Part shown: in pieces, positions 8,230-16,714 of the stretch
How positions within the stretch are numbered: position 1 is the first letter of the stretch
Layout of the letters: each line of letters begins with the position of its first letter
NCBI GenBank assembly: GCA_011087955.1
Contig: JAALKR010000007.1
Coordinates: forward strand, 1 to 50,621
DNA from: Oligoflexia bacterium
Lineage (GTDB): Bacteria > Bdellovibrionota > UBA1018 > CAIPTA01 > JAALKR01
Length of the DNA: 50,621 nt
Direction of reading: 5' to 3'
The notes under the pieces: model-generated
What the model saw: only the letters and a program-made list of their open reading frames with translations
What the model was told of the DNA's origin: nothing
The model's database searches: none
Position numbers and translations under genes: made by a program

Positions 8230-8552
8230 CGCGAGTCCTCCTTGTCAAAAGTTCACCAATCCATGGCCATCTTCCGGACTCGCCGCCGTGCAAATCCTAG
8301 CTCTGATCTTGCGATCAACCTTGAGCAGCTGCAATCCATTTGCAACTGTGATTCCTTTCGGAACTGTCAAAATTTTCTTTAGTCCCGATTCAAAAAAGCT
8401 CCACCTTAAAAGCTCCAAGGATCTCCTGCACGTGCCGATGGGCGACGGCACTGCCCGTCAGCGTGTGAGACGCTTTGGAGAAATTGATTTCTGATTAATT
8501 TTTTAAATCCTCTTGAAAAAATCCAAAAAGTAACCAAAGCTGGTATCTATTT
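8230..8552 (-). promoter_or_regulatory. Long flagellin leader / shared upstream region
   Basis: This 323-bp stretch has no firm gene. On the minus strand an open frame from 8451 to 8245 (68 codons, GTG start, no SD) stops 15 nt before the flagellin start, so it could be a translated leader or simply untranslated leader. The segment contains a 6-bp stem GTGCCG/CGGCAC (about 8431-8450) and AGCGT/ACGCT. I did not find a convincing sigma28 (TAAA/GCCGATAA) or sigma54 site. Near 8500-8550 the sequence becomes AT-rich and presumably holds the promoter of the divergent RHS gene. Confidence 0.4.
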
Positions 8553-9662
8553 ATGATGAATAGATTTGTAACAATTTTTTTTGTCCACGCCGTACTTTGT
8601 TTAAGCACCAACTGTTTAAGCCAAGCAAAAACTTCAAATGAGAACCTCTCTCCAGAGTTTACCGGGCAAAAATATTTTGAATCAAGTGGGCTCTACTACT
8701 TCAACAATCGCTACTACGATCCTGCACTCGGAAGGTTTCTCACTCCTGATCCTCTACAACAATACGCTTCACCCTACAGTTATGCAGATGGAGATCCGCT
8801 TGGCAGAGTTGATCCCTCGGGGCTTATCTTTGAGAGACTTGCAGAACTCGCTAGCTCTGCCTTTAGAGCTTTGACGTCTTGTTGTCGAGGGGGAGCCACT
8901 GATGAAGTGCTAGGAGAACGTTACGAACTAAGAGTTCGACCTGACAACGGTCACGAAAGTATTACTCAAGGTCAAAGGAGATCTATTCGAGTAGTTCAAC
9001 AATCGGTTTCTCAAAGCCCCTCGACAAACTCGATTACTTCCCGTAGTATCGGGGAAGGAAGTATACAACCAGAATCGGTTTCTCAAAGCCCCTCGGCAAA
9101 CTCGATTACTTCCCGTAGTACCGGGGAAGGAAGTATACAACCAGCTTTTGACTTCGAGAATCTACCACCATTAATGGATCGCGTGCTAGCTGTTGATAAC
9201 TATTATCCTGAGCGAATGTTAGAACTCGATCAAAAGACAAGAGTATCATTGAATGCGGAAGGAGGAGGTATGATTTATGTAGAGACAGTCAGTTTGGATG
9301 GGCGATCTAGATCTATTAACAGTTACTCCAAACATTTGATGATATTCGGGGTAAATGAGGGTGACTGGCTTTACTTTAATAAGAATGATGTCATCCGTAA
9401 CCAATGGATTCAAGCCGCTAGAGAAGGAAATTTCTCAAATCCCCCAAGAGAATTCAGACTAGGATATATAGATTCAATCGATGATGACACCATGCAACGA
9501 GTACTGAATGATTTCGGACTCCAGGTGCTTGACACGGCACATGATGATGATCGTATAGCATCATACCATGTCGGACCCAACCCCCAGCCCATTTCAGTTG
9601 ATCGGCTCCAAAAAATTAACCAGCACCTTAACTTACGCTTAAACAGCGATGAGGACAATTAA
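8553..9662 (+). CDS. Small secreted RHS-core protein, copy 1
   Basis: The order is: signal peptide (about residues 3-25, TIFFVHAVLCLSTNCLSQA), an isolated RHS repeat-associated core (about 38-91: GLYYFNNRYYDPALGRF, TPDPL, SPYSYADGDP, RVDPSGL), a Ser-rich linker with a duplicated 24-aa unit (about 150-197), and a C-terminal domain (about 205-369) that I cannot assign. Full RHS toxins have a large YD-repeat shell before this core; here it is absent. In RHS systems the core marks the end of the shell and the sequence after DPxGL is the variable effector tip. The first 264 bp are almost identical to the gene at 22149, whose tail is homologous but strongly diverged (shared LMDR.LA.D, NDFGL, P.P..P..VD.LQK). 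No co-directional immunity-like gene follows. Toxin activity is inference only. Confidence 0.75.
   Translation: MMNRFVTIFFVHAVLCLSTNCLSQAKTSNENLSPEFTGQKYFESSGLYYFNNRYYDPALGRFLTPDPLQQYASPYSYADGDPLGRVDPSGLIFERLAELASSAFRALTSCCRGGATDEVLGERYELRVRPDNGHESITQGQRRSIRVVQQSVSQSPSTNSITSRSIGEGSIQPESVSQSPSANSITSRSTGEGSIQPAFDFENLPPLMDRVLAVDNYYPERMLELDQKTRVSLNAEGGGMIYVETVSLDGRSRSINSYSKHLMIFGVNEGDWLYFNKNDVIRNQWIQAAREGNFSNPPREFRLGYIDSIDDDTMQRVLNDFGLQVLDTAHDDDRIASYHVGPNPQPISVDRLQKINQHLNLRLNSDEDN
8558..8821 (+). repeat. 264-bp near-identical repeat, copy A (RHS 5' module)
   Basis: Matches 22172-22435 with one difference seen (A versus G in GCaCCAACTG). It covers the signal peptide and the whole RHS core, and homology then breaks down quickly. 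Direct orientation, 13.6 kb apart. Confidence 0.95.
9001..9144 (+). repeat. 72-bp tandem duplication inside RHS copy 1
   Basis: Two direct 72-bp units (9001-9072 and 9073-9144) encode a 24-aa Ser-rich linker motif (SVSQSPS.NSITSRS.GEGS). The length is a multiple of three, so the frame is kept. Only about two mismatches were seen. Confidence 0.92.
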
Positions 9663-9840
9663 GACCAGGGGGAAGCTTCTCAAGTAGCAACACCGGATCC
9701 GCTGCGGCAAAGACTTCTCATTGCTGAGCTAAAACTAAAATCTGCGTCAAAGCAGAGGTTTCACTGCTAGTTGTAGCACTGAAAATGTACTTTCCCTCGC
9801 GGGTTTCGATTTGGATGACCAGTAGGCCGTGGCTAGAATA

Positions 9841-11214
9841 TCAGGCCGTGACCGGGATATTAGTTAGAAGCGCGTGGCTTGGACCATAGTATGCCTGTAC
9901 GCCGGACATATCGTCCAAATTGGCCAGGGCCATTTTCTCTGACCAACGTGCCTCTTTAAAGCTCTCTTGGAATTTACCTGCAATGCTTCCGCCTTTGATA
10001 CACTTTACTTCACCCGTCTCGTTATCATAGAGGCGAGCTAATCGAATCTCGGAAGCAAAAGTTAAATCGACAGAGTTGCTAAATAAAGCCGAAAATTGCA
10101 ATATTTCTAGCACTTTTGAATGCGCCTTTCGTAATTTCGCAATTGGGCTCGACTTTGCAGGTTCAATAACAAATGCACCTTGAGTTGTTGTAACTGGTAG
10201 GTCTAAATAGTCTGAAATTTTTTTATCGACAGTGTTTTGTATGACCTTATTTGAATCAACTAATAATAGCTTTGATTGTGGCGACCCGTAAGCATTGAAA
10301 CTAGATGAGCCAAACGTGTGATTCATTTCTGGGTCTAGGAAAAGTTTGAAATTATCTCCGCTAAACCCTGGGATCAATTCAGAACCACGCTCGATAAACG
10401 GAGTGCCGTAATACTTGGCGCCTGCACCAAACTGAGAAACAACGTCACCAAATAACTGGCAAAGTGAATTAGCATCGATGATAACTGCATAATTTCCGGA
10501 CTCCTGACGAGCCACATCAAGAGAAGCTGCTGCATTCTCTGCAGAAAGATCGCACATCTCATGAAAATTATAATAGTCGCGGGAAGCACCAAATTTAGTG
10601 ATCAAGAACTCCTCAGACTCTACAGTGTTATCTTCTTTAGTCGCTGAAAAACAAACTTCCGCATAGGTACGAGCACTCGTTTCTTCCGCGCGTGCTCCGT
10701 TGGAAAGAAATAAAGTCCTCTTTTGGCGAGCTACAAAGAGTTCAGCCGAATTAAAATTACCTTCTTTAGTACTTTCATTAGTACTTTCAATAGATGAAAT
10801 TAATTCTTCTGATAACTTTCTACTGGCAGCACCAACATCTTCCCAAATAAGAGGATCAGCTCGGTGGTACATTTTTAATTCCGTATCCACGTCCTGCTTA
10901 AGTTGCCAGTGTTTTTCCTCACCAAGCTTTGCCGTTTCGATGGCACCACTAATCTGCGGTATTAATTCTGCTGATGTAAAGAACTGTCGATTTGCCGATC
11001 CTAATTTTTCGCCTTTTTCCACTTCCAGTCGGACAAAAACAATCGATTCGCTCACCGTTCGAGATTGGTCGAGCGCAACTTTATCTTTGCTACGAATGAA
11101 ATAGCTTTCTTCCCGATCTGTTTCTTTTAACTGAATTGTCCATTGATAGATCTGCCCACTGTTGCGACGAGCCTCCAACTGCTCCATTAATGATTCTACT
11201 GTCCAATTTTCCAT
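9841..11214 (-). CDS. tldE: TldD/PmbA-family protein, TldE-like partner
   Basis: Second subunit of the TldD/TldE peptidase pair, a cytosolic protease that trims unfolded peptides, including antitoxins and microcin precursors in enterobacteria (family knowledge). It lacks HExxH, as TldE does, but shares the family layout: an N-terminal substrate-cage half and a C-terminal FGSSSFNAYGSPQSK..LV and IRLARLYDNETGEV segment. The start is ATG 11214 or GTG 11223; the latter directly follows the TAA of tldD. Both genes are in the same reading frame with only this stop between them. After its own TGA, 40 more codons stay open in frame. Confidence 0.8.
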   Translation of the reverse strand: MENWTVESLMEQLEARRNSGQIYQWTIQLKETDREESYFIRSKDKVALDQSRTVSESIVFVRLEVEKGEKLGSANRQFFTSAELIPQISGAIETAKLGEEKHWQLKQDVDTELKMYHRADPLIWEDVGAASRKLSEELISSIESTNESTKEGNFNSAELFVARQKRTLFLSNGARAEETSARTYAEVCFSATKEDNTVESEEFLITKFGASRDYYNFHEMCDLSAENAAASLDVARQESGNYAVIIDANSLCQLFGDVVSQFGAGAKYYGTPFIERGSELIPGFSGDNFKLFLDPEMNHTFGSSSFNAYGSPQSKLLLVDSNKVIQNTVDKKISDYLDLPVTTTQGAFVIEPAKSSPIAKLRKAHSKVLEILQFSALFSNSVDLTFASEIRLARLYDNETGEVKCIKGGSIAGKFQESFKEARWSEKMALANLDDMSGVQAYYGPSHALLTNIPVTA

Positions 11215-11223
11215 AATTATCAC

Positions 11224-12801
11224 TTATCCCAATAAAACTTTGTCCACGAGAAGGTACGGTCCACCGCAACCAGCATTGACCAATTCCTTATGGTATTTGC
11301 CGCATCCACCCACTTTATTCAGTGGGAATTTTGAAGTATCCGCACCATCTTTGTTCGCATCCACTTTTGATTTCATTAAAATTGAATTCAAATAATCTGG
11401 CGTGTAGCCAGTCATCTGTACCGCGCCACCACTTGGACCGCGGAAAATTTTACCAGTCAACTTTCCATCCTTAATCTCTTCTAAGAATTGAATCCCTACT
11501 TGAATTCCCATTCCCTTAGGGTCTTCCATTCCACCTGCAGAACTCATGGCCAAGAAACCGTAATCAACGGCCGCAATCATTTCCTTGAGAGTGCTCTTTC
11601 CTGCAGAGAAATACGTATTTGTTTGTCGCGTGTATACGCCATGTGACCAGCACTCACGCTTTCCGTTAGCTGTCCGTGGCACGCCAAGTCGAATTGCAGA
11701 GGTTAAGTTCGTCATCGGCGCCTGCAAAACACCCTCTCTTACAAGGTATTGCTCTTCGCCAATCCAACCTTCTTCGTCAAAATAGTAGGAACCCCAAGCG
11801 CCGTAGGGCAAATCCCCATTCGCAAAAATTGCCGGATTATTCATAATCGTCGCATGCTCATTACCAACAGATTCTTTCGAATGATAAAGCTCCCATGCTT
11901 TTGAGCGTCCTCGCGCGCAGGTGTCTCCTTCTTGCGAGTGACCAAAGGCTTCGTGGGCGAAAACTCCGGTAACTTCCGGCCCCATCAACACTTTGTAACG
12001 ACCTGGCTCCAATCGTGCTGCAGACAAAAGCTTCTTCAAATTCACAAATAGCCCGGCAAAATTTTCTGTCGTCGGGATAACTGTTTCTGCGCCACCAATG
12101 CCACCGAAAATTTCCAGGCCATACTCACCTTGTTTCATCGCCACAAGCACCATGCGATTTCTTAGTAATGTCTGCGACATATTCACGCTGCGATCGATGA
12201 ATAAAAAATCTTCTGTGTTCAGCACCATTGAAACTTGTAAAAAATCAGGGTCACGAGCCACGTCAGTTGGCTCTAAAGAGGAAGAATATTCTTTTAACTT
12301 CGTCAATCCGTCCACCGCATGAGCCATTGCAGAAGACTCCTCTCTCCAGAGTGCTGACTGCGATTTCACTCCAAAATGCACTTCAGAGTTTTCATTCACT
12401 CCTCCTGGGATTTGTAATGAAATCTCCGGGTCAAGTTTGTCATGCAAGCGTTCTTTCCAAGAAGGCGGCGTATATGGTTTCCTCGCGCCGACTCGGATTG
12501 CATTTGATTCGGCTTGCTTTACCAAGACTCCAGCTAAGCGCTCCAGCTCCACCGGGTCCATAGAATCCGTAGCTTGCTCGAACATAGTATGGCCATCATA
12601 AATTCGCAGCACAGCCCCTACCTGAATGGAGTCGAGTTTTGTTTTCCCTTTAAGATTTACTTTATATTCCTCCTTATGACGGCGTTCGATTAAAACTGAT
12701 CCGTACCATCTAGAATTTTCCGGTTCTAGAATAGGAATGACCTTAGCAATTCGGCTGCGCAGTCCTTGCAAATCTGAATTGAGTTGGGCTCTTGGCGACA
12801 T
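11224..12801 (-). CDS. tldD: TldD-like zinc metalloprotease
   Basis: Catalytic subunit of the TldD/TldE complex. The HExxxH-type zinc motif is in GVFAHEAFGHSQEGD, and the later GMEDPKGMGIQVG and GGCGKYHKELV segments match TldD C-terminal halves. Start chosen at ATG 12801 (MSPRAQLNSDLQG) because AGGAGACTTTCC precedes it; an upstream in-frame start at 12834 lacks an SD. It is transcribed with tldE, with zero intergenic bases. A 220-bp AT-rich region separates it from the divergent outer-membrane protein and should hold both promoters. Confidence 0.88.
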   Translation of the reverse strand: MSPRAQLNSDLQGLRSRIAKVIPILEPENSRWYGSVLIERRHKEEYKVNLKGKTKLDSIQVGAVLRIYDGHTMFEQATDSMDPVELERLAGVLVKQAESNAIRVGARKPYTPPSWKERLHDKLDPEISLQIPGGVNENSEVHFGVKSQSALWREESSAMAHAVDGLTKLKEYSSSLEPTDVARDPDFLQVSMVLNTEDFLFIDRSVNMSQTLLRNRMVLVAMKQGEYGLEIFGGIGGAETVIPTTENFAGLFVNLKKLLSAARLEPGRYKVLMGPEVTGVFAHEAFGHSQEGDTCARGRSKAWELYHSKESVGNEHATIMNNPAIFANGDLPYGAWGSYYFDEEGWIGEEQYLVREGVLQAPMTNLTSAIRLGVPRTANGKRECWSHGVYTRQTNTYFSAGKSTLKEMIAAVDYGFLAMSSAGGMEDPKGMGIQVGIQFLEEIKDGKLTGKIFRGPSGGAVQMTGYTPDYLNSILMKSKVDANKDGADTSKFPLNKVGGCGKYHKELVNAGCGGPYLLVDKVLLG

Positions 12802-13020
12802 GGAAAGTCTCCTGAAAAAATATTGAAATTCCACCTATTCCACCTAATAAATAAGCCCTGCCTGGGTATCAAAGCAAGGTTTGTTTTGCAATCAAGATTA
12901 TCGAGATTTTTGAAATCCCTTAAAAAAATCTGAGCTTTACTGCTTGCTTCCATACAGTAGGCAATCTAAAATTTACCCACGCCAGTGTAATTACAGACTG
13001 GGATTCTCGTTGGAGGGGAA

Positions 13021-13632
13021 ATGAAACGAATATTCGTACTCGTCTTTCTGTTTGTGTTGTTAGCTCCAGTTACTGCGGAAGCTAGAAGCATGTGGTCTAG
13101 AGGCCGAAACACACAATTTAACCTTTATGCGATAGGCAACTTTCATCACAACACATATGAAACTACCATTAAGTCTACTCGGGCAACATCCGAGACAGAA
13201 GATGACGCTGAACCCGATCTGGGCTTTGGACTTTCTGCAGAATTTATGACGGGTAAGAAGATGTCTTTTGAACTAGGTGTGGCTTACGTCCAAAGAAAAT
13301 CAGAGACTAAAACTGCGCTCACTGGAATTAGCACTAGAGCGTCCAAACTCTCCTTTGACGTGATTGAAATCCCAGCAATATTGCATTTTTGGCTGAGTAA
13401 TTCTGTGTCCATCGGCCTTGGTGGTTACGCCGGCATCGCCAGCAATGATGCCGACACTGCAAAAACAGAATTTGGCGCGACCGGCGCCCTTAGACTTTTC
13501 TTATTCGATATGCTCTTCCTTGGTGGACGTTATAACTATGGCATTACTGATATTGCAAAAACCTCCACTACGACGAGAACGACCACCCAGAAGAACCAAG
13601 GGTTTTACGTCCTAGGCGGCTTGCAGTTCTAA
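13021..13632 (+). CDS. Outer-membrane beta-barrel protein
   Basis: 203 aa with a clear signal peptide (MKRIFVLVFLFVLLAPVTAEA). The mature part is made of alternating-residue strands (FGLSAEFMTGKKMSFELGVAYVQ, here in parts; SIGLGGYAGIAS; LFLGGRYNYGITDIA) and ends YVLGGLQF, with the terminal Phe expected of a BAM substrate. Strand number fits a small 8-stranded OmpA/OmpX-type barrel. Function unknown. SD TTGGAGGGGAA precedes ATG 13021. It is followed 7 bp later by the GT87-type protein, so it may lead a three-gene +strand unit to 15970. Confidence 0.8.
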   Translation: MKRIFVLVFLFVLLAPVTAEARSMWSRGRNTQFNLYAIGNFHHNTYETTIKSTRATSETEDDAEPDLGFGLSAEFMTGKKMSFELGVAYVQRKSETKTALTGISTRASKLSFDVIEIPAILHFWLSNSVSIGLGGYAGIASNDADTAKTEFGATGALRLFLFDMLFLGGRYNYGITDIAKTSTTTRTTTQKNQGFYVLGGLQF

Positions 13633-13639
13633 AAAGGCT

Positions 13640-14839
13640 ATGCTCAAAAAATTGTTACCGGCGCTAGATTTTGCCCATCGAAACTACAAACACCTTGCCC
13701 TATTCTTCGTTCTTGTAACCGGTATCTTTACTTATGAGAAGCTCAAGGAGCTGAATGCGCCTGATTTTCGTGTCTTCTACATCGCTGCCAAGTACGCTCT
13801 TGAAGATCCGACGAAAATTTATAGCCATAGCCCAGATCGATTTCTCTACCCTCCGCCGGCTGCCTTATTCTTTACACCCTTTCAGGTTCTTCCTTCCTGG
13901 GAATGGAGCAAGCATGTTTGGTATGGAGTTTCTCTTTTAATCATTTTGTGGATGGCGCGTATGCATGTAGCAGCGCTCTTATCAACACTCATTTTGTTTC
14001 GCTATTTCGTAATCAATTTACGCTATGGACAAGTAAATATTCTTCTACTAGCCACAATGATTCTTTGCGCTCTAGCGCTGCTACGAAGAGAAAAGAAGGA
14101 TCAACTCATCTCAGGAGCTCTTTTAGCGTTTGGAGGAATAATTAAACTATTTCCGGTCCTACAAATTATCGATGTCCTTGGGAGGAGGCGATGGCTAAGT
14201 CTTCTAAGCATGACTACATCAATAGTCGCCCTTGCTGCCTTACCTGCATTTTTTTGGGGCTGGGAAACTACCAAGGAGCTTTATTTATCCTACCCCTCTC
14301 AACTGCAGAGCAAAGGTGTCCCTTCTTATACACACAATCAAAGTTTTACGGCATTACTATTTCGCCTCTTTAGCGGGGAAAGTTTTCATAGCTTTTCCGT
14401 TGGAATGCTCAATTGGACTTTGTTTATTATTCCCAAATCTTCTCTTCAACTTTTCGGAACTATTATTGGAGCCTTATTTAGCATTGGAGCCTGGACCTGC
14501 GCTTTCCGTCGCAAGCTAGACCTTGATTTTATGAGTGCAGCCTCATTCTCCGTTCTGTTTATGTCTCATATTGTTTGGAAGCCGTATTTTATTTTCCTTT
14601 TTATTCCTCTGTTACAAGTTCTGTTACATGTGTTGACGAAAGTCCCAAGGAGAGCAGCCATGCTTGGGATTGTCAGTTTTGTTCTGATTGGGCCACTCTC
14701 TTCATCCGATATTTGGGGAGTGAGCCTGTCTCGCACGTTTGATGCATTATCCCTGCATATGTTTTCTGCATTAATTCTCTTTGTCCTGTGGTGTATCTAT
14801 CCAAAGAGCGATGCTCTCTCGCTTCCACGAAACATTTAG
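13640..14839 (+). CDS. GT87/DUF2029-type membrane glycosyltransferase
   Basis: Polytopic inner-membrane protein of 399 aa with roughly 9-11 hydrophobic segments. The features match the DUF2029/GT87 mannosyltransferase group: an acidic first loop (APDFRVFYIAAKYAL), RFLYPPPAALFFTP, and LRYGQVNILLLATM in a central helix, followed by GGIIKLFPVLQII. Members transfer sugars from polyprenyl-phosphate donors on the outer face of the membrane. The acceptor here is unknown. It starts 7 bp after the barrel gene and ends 9 bp before the beta-propeller protein, suggesting an operon making or modifying an envelope component. Confidence 0.8.
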   Translation: MLKKLLPALDFAHRNYKHLALFFVLVTGIFTYEKLKELNAPDFRVFYIAAKYALEDPTKIYSHSPDRFLYPPPAALFFTPFQVLPSWEWSKHVWYGVSLLIILWMARMHVAALLSTLILFRYFVINLRYGQVNILLLATMILCALALLRREKKDQLISGALLAFGGIIKLFPVLQIIDVLGRRRWLSLLSMTTSIVALAALPAFFWGWETTKELYLSYPSQLQSKGVPSYTHNQSFTALLFRLFSGESFHSFSVGMLNWTLFIIPKSSLQLFGTIIGALFSIGAWTCAFRRKLDLDFMSAASFSVLFMSHIVWKPYFIFLFIPLLQVLLHVLTKVPRRAAMLGIVSFVLIGPLSSSDIWGVSLSRTFDALSLHMFSALILFVLWCIYPKSDALSLPRNI

Positions 14840-14848
14840 GAATTCATT

Positions 14849-15970
14849 ATGCTGAAACTCTCGATCGTCATTCTAATAATCACTGCTCTAACAATTCTTT
14901 CCCTCAATGCATATTCGTTCCCCGTTTCCCAGCTTAAGGCCCCGAATGGCTTCGAAGTCTCAATATTTGCAGATAAAGTGGTAGGCGCCCGTTCCATGGT
15001 CCGTTCCAAAGATGGGGTGCTCTACGTCGGAACTCGAAATCGCGGCGGTGGAAAAATTTACGCAATCTTTGACCGTGACAATGATGGCAAAGCTGAGGAG
15101 GTAAAGACGCTCTTTCAGGGGCTGCGTATGCCAAATGGTGTTGCTCTCAAAGATGGCGATCTCTATTTTGCGGAAGTGAGTAAGGTCTGGCGCGTAAAGA
15201 ACATTAAGCAACAGTTAACAAAACAAAAATTTTCAAAAGAATTAGTTCGCAGTGATTTACCTACAAAGGCGCACCACGGTTGGAAATTTATTGCCTTCGG
15301 TCCAGACGGAAAACTTTATATTCCCGTTGGAGCCCCCTGCAATGTATGCCTCGAAGAGGACAAACGGTTTGCCTCAATACTACGAATGAATGCAGACGGA
15401 AAAAACATTGAGATCTTTGCCTCGGGTGTGCGTAATACAGTGGGATTTGACTGGAACCCAAAAGATAATTCAATGTGGTTTACAGACAATGGTCGAGATC
15501 ACTTGGGAGACAATAGTCCGCCGGACGAATTGAATCATGCCAGCAAAAAAGGATTGCATTTTGGCTATCCATTTTGTCATGGAGATGAGATTCGCGACCC
15601 AGATTTTGGGCGTCAAAAACCCTGTAGTGAGTTTCAAAAGCCGGCACAGAACTTAGGGCCTCACGTCGCTGCTCTAGGAATGCGTTTTTATACTGGGGGC
15701 TCATTTCCAGAAAAATATAAGAATCAAATTTTTATTGCCGAACATGGGTCCTGGAATCGAAGCAAGAAAATTGGCTATCGTGTCACCATGGTTACCCTCG
15801 ATAAGAAAAGCAAGGCAGTCAAATACGAGCCCTTCTTAGTTGGCTTTCTCCAAGGCAAAGATCACGTACTAGGTCGCCCAGTAGATATCTTGAATATGCC
15901 AGATGGGTCCATACTGGTGTCGGATGACTATGCGGGTCGGATCTACCGTGTGCGCTATCAACAACATTAA
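14849..15970 (+). CDS. Sorbosone/glucose dehydrogenase-like beta-propeller protein
   Basis: A 373-aa exported protein (signal peptide MLKLSIVILIITALTILSLNAYS). The repeated propeller strands follow the PQQ-dependent sugar dehydrogenase pattern: LRMPNGVALKDGDLYFAE, HHGWKFIAFGPDGKLYIPVG, GVRNTVGFDWNPKDNSMWFT followed by DNGRDHLGDNSPPDELN, IFIAEHGSWNR, and VDILNMPDGSILVSDDYAG. It would act in the periplasm as a quinoprotein oxidoreductase or as a non-catalytic propeller; cofactor residues cannot be confirmed by eye. SD-like AGGAAT precedes ATG 14849. Confidence 0.85.
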   Translation: MLKLSIVILIITALTILSLNAYSFPVSQLKAPNGFEVSIFADKVVGARSMVRSKDGVLYVGTRNRGGGKIYAIFDRDNDGKAEEVKTLFQGLRMPNGVALKDGDLYFAEVSKVWRVKNIKQQLTKQKFSKELVRSDLPTKAHHGWKFIAFGPDGKLYIPVGAPCNVCLEEDKRFASILRMNADGKNIEIFASGVRNTVGFDWNPKDNSMWFTDNGRDHLGDNSPPDELNHASKKGLHFGYPFCHGDEIRDPDFGRQKPCSEFQKPAQNLGPHVAALGMRFYTGGSFPEKYKNQIFIAEHGSWNRSKKIGYRVTMVTLDKKSKAVKYEPFLVGFLQGKDHVLGRPVDILNMPDGSILVSDDYAGRIYRVRYQQH

Positions 15971-15980
15971 ATCGACACTG

Positions 15981-16008
15981 TTAAATTGGCGCTATTAAAT
16001 TGGCGCCA
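15981..16008. terminator. Hairpin and direct repeats between convergent genes
   Basis: Direct repeats TTAAATTGGCGC at 15981-15992 and 15995-16006 create a stem TGGCGC (15987-15992) / GCGCCA (16003-16008) with a 10-nt loop. It lies between the stops of the beta-propeller gene and upp. A T-tract is not obvious, so this is a probable but weak bidirectional terminator. Confidence 0.4.
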
Positions 16009-16659
16009 CTAAAAAGTTCCATACAATCGATCCCCGGCATCGCCTAAGCCGGGCAGAATATATTTCTTTTTGCTGAGTTCTCTATCCAACGCAGCCACAT
16101 AAACCGTCACATCCGGATGATCCGTATGAATCCGCTCCACGCCTTCCGGACACGCAACAACGGCAGCAAACTTAATCGGGCCTACTCCCTCTGCTTTTAA
16201 ACGAGCTATCGCAGTGGAAGCCGACCCTCCCGTGCCTAGCATTGGGTCGAGAATGACAGTCGGCATGCCTTTACTCAATGGAGGAATTTTAAAATAATAC
16301 TCGCGCACTGACATACCATCATTCGAACGCTCAAGGCCAATATGTCCGCCTCTTGCAAAAGGCACAAAATTCAAAAACGGATCCAGCAATCCATTTCCTG
16401 CACGTAATATAGAAACCGCGAGTAGATTAAATTTCGGTATTGCAATGGACATGGCCTCCAGGGGAGTTCTTATCGGCCTGTCTTCGCACTCTAAATCCTG
16501 ACAAACCGCAATTGCTAAGTGATGAGCAATGGCTTCTAGGGCTTCACGAAAATGAACCTGGGGAGTGCCCTCTGCACGCAAATTGGCAAAATGATAGTTC
16601 AATAGCGGATGCTCTAGCACTTGCAATTTACTTGGGTTGTCTGAATAACGATCAGTCAT
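16009..16659 (-). CDS. upp: Uracil phosphoribosyltransferase
   Basis: Pyrimidine salvage enzyme: uracil + PRPP to UMP. The PRPP loop is LDPMLGTGGSASTAI, with ILRAGNGLLD upstream and the uracil-binding C-terminus ILPGLGDAGDRLYGT. ATG 16659 (MTDRYSDNPSKLQVL) gives about 216 aa, close to the family norm of 208-210; an upstream in-frame start at 16758 would add a non-homologous extension across the divergent gene. No strong SD is visible. It is divergent from the unknown exported protein, with about 55 bp between starts. Base salvage would complement the secreted nuclease nearby (inference). Confidence 0.95.
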   Translation of the reverse strand: MTDRYSDNPSKLQVLEHPLLNYHFANLRAEGTPQVHFREALEAIAHHLAIAVCQDLECEDRPIRTPLEAMSIAIPKFNLLAVSILRAGNGLLDPFLNFVPFARGGHIGLERSNDGMSVREYYFKIPPLSKGMPTVILDPMLGTGGSASTAIARLKAEGVGPIKFAAVVACPEGVERIHTDHPDVTVYVAALDRELSKKKYILPGLGDAGDRLYGTF

Positions 16660-16714
16660 GGGCTGTTCGTACCAAACTTTAAAAAAATGGGCAATTATGT
16701 TATTCTCGGGCTTG

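Noticed and set aside
8165-8494. Open frame on the + strand opposite the flagellin 5' end
   Set aside because: It is mostly antisense to the conserved flagellin N-terminus, has no SD, and its composition is that of a shadow frame.
9001-9144. Direct repeats resembling a CRISPR array
   Set aside because: There are only two abutting 72-bp units with no spacers, and they are in frame within a gene.
9841-9843. The TGA of tldE as a selenocysteine codon
   Set aside because: No SECIS-like hairpin was seen next to the codon, TldE proteins need no Sec, and the downstream extension is short and unconserved as far as can be judged.
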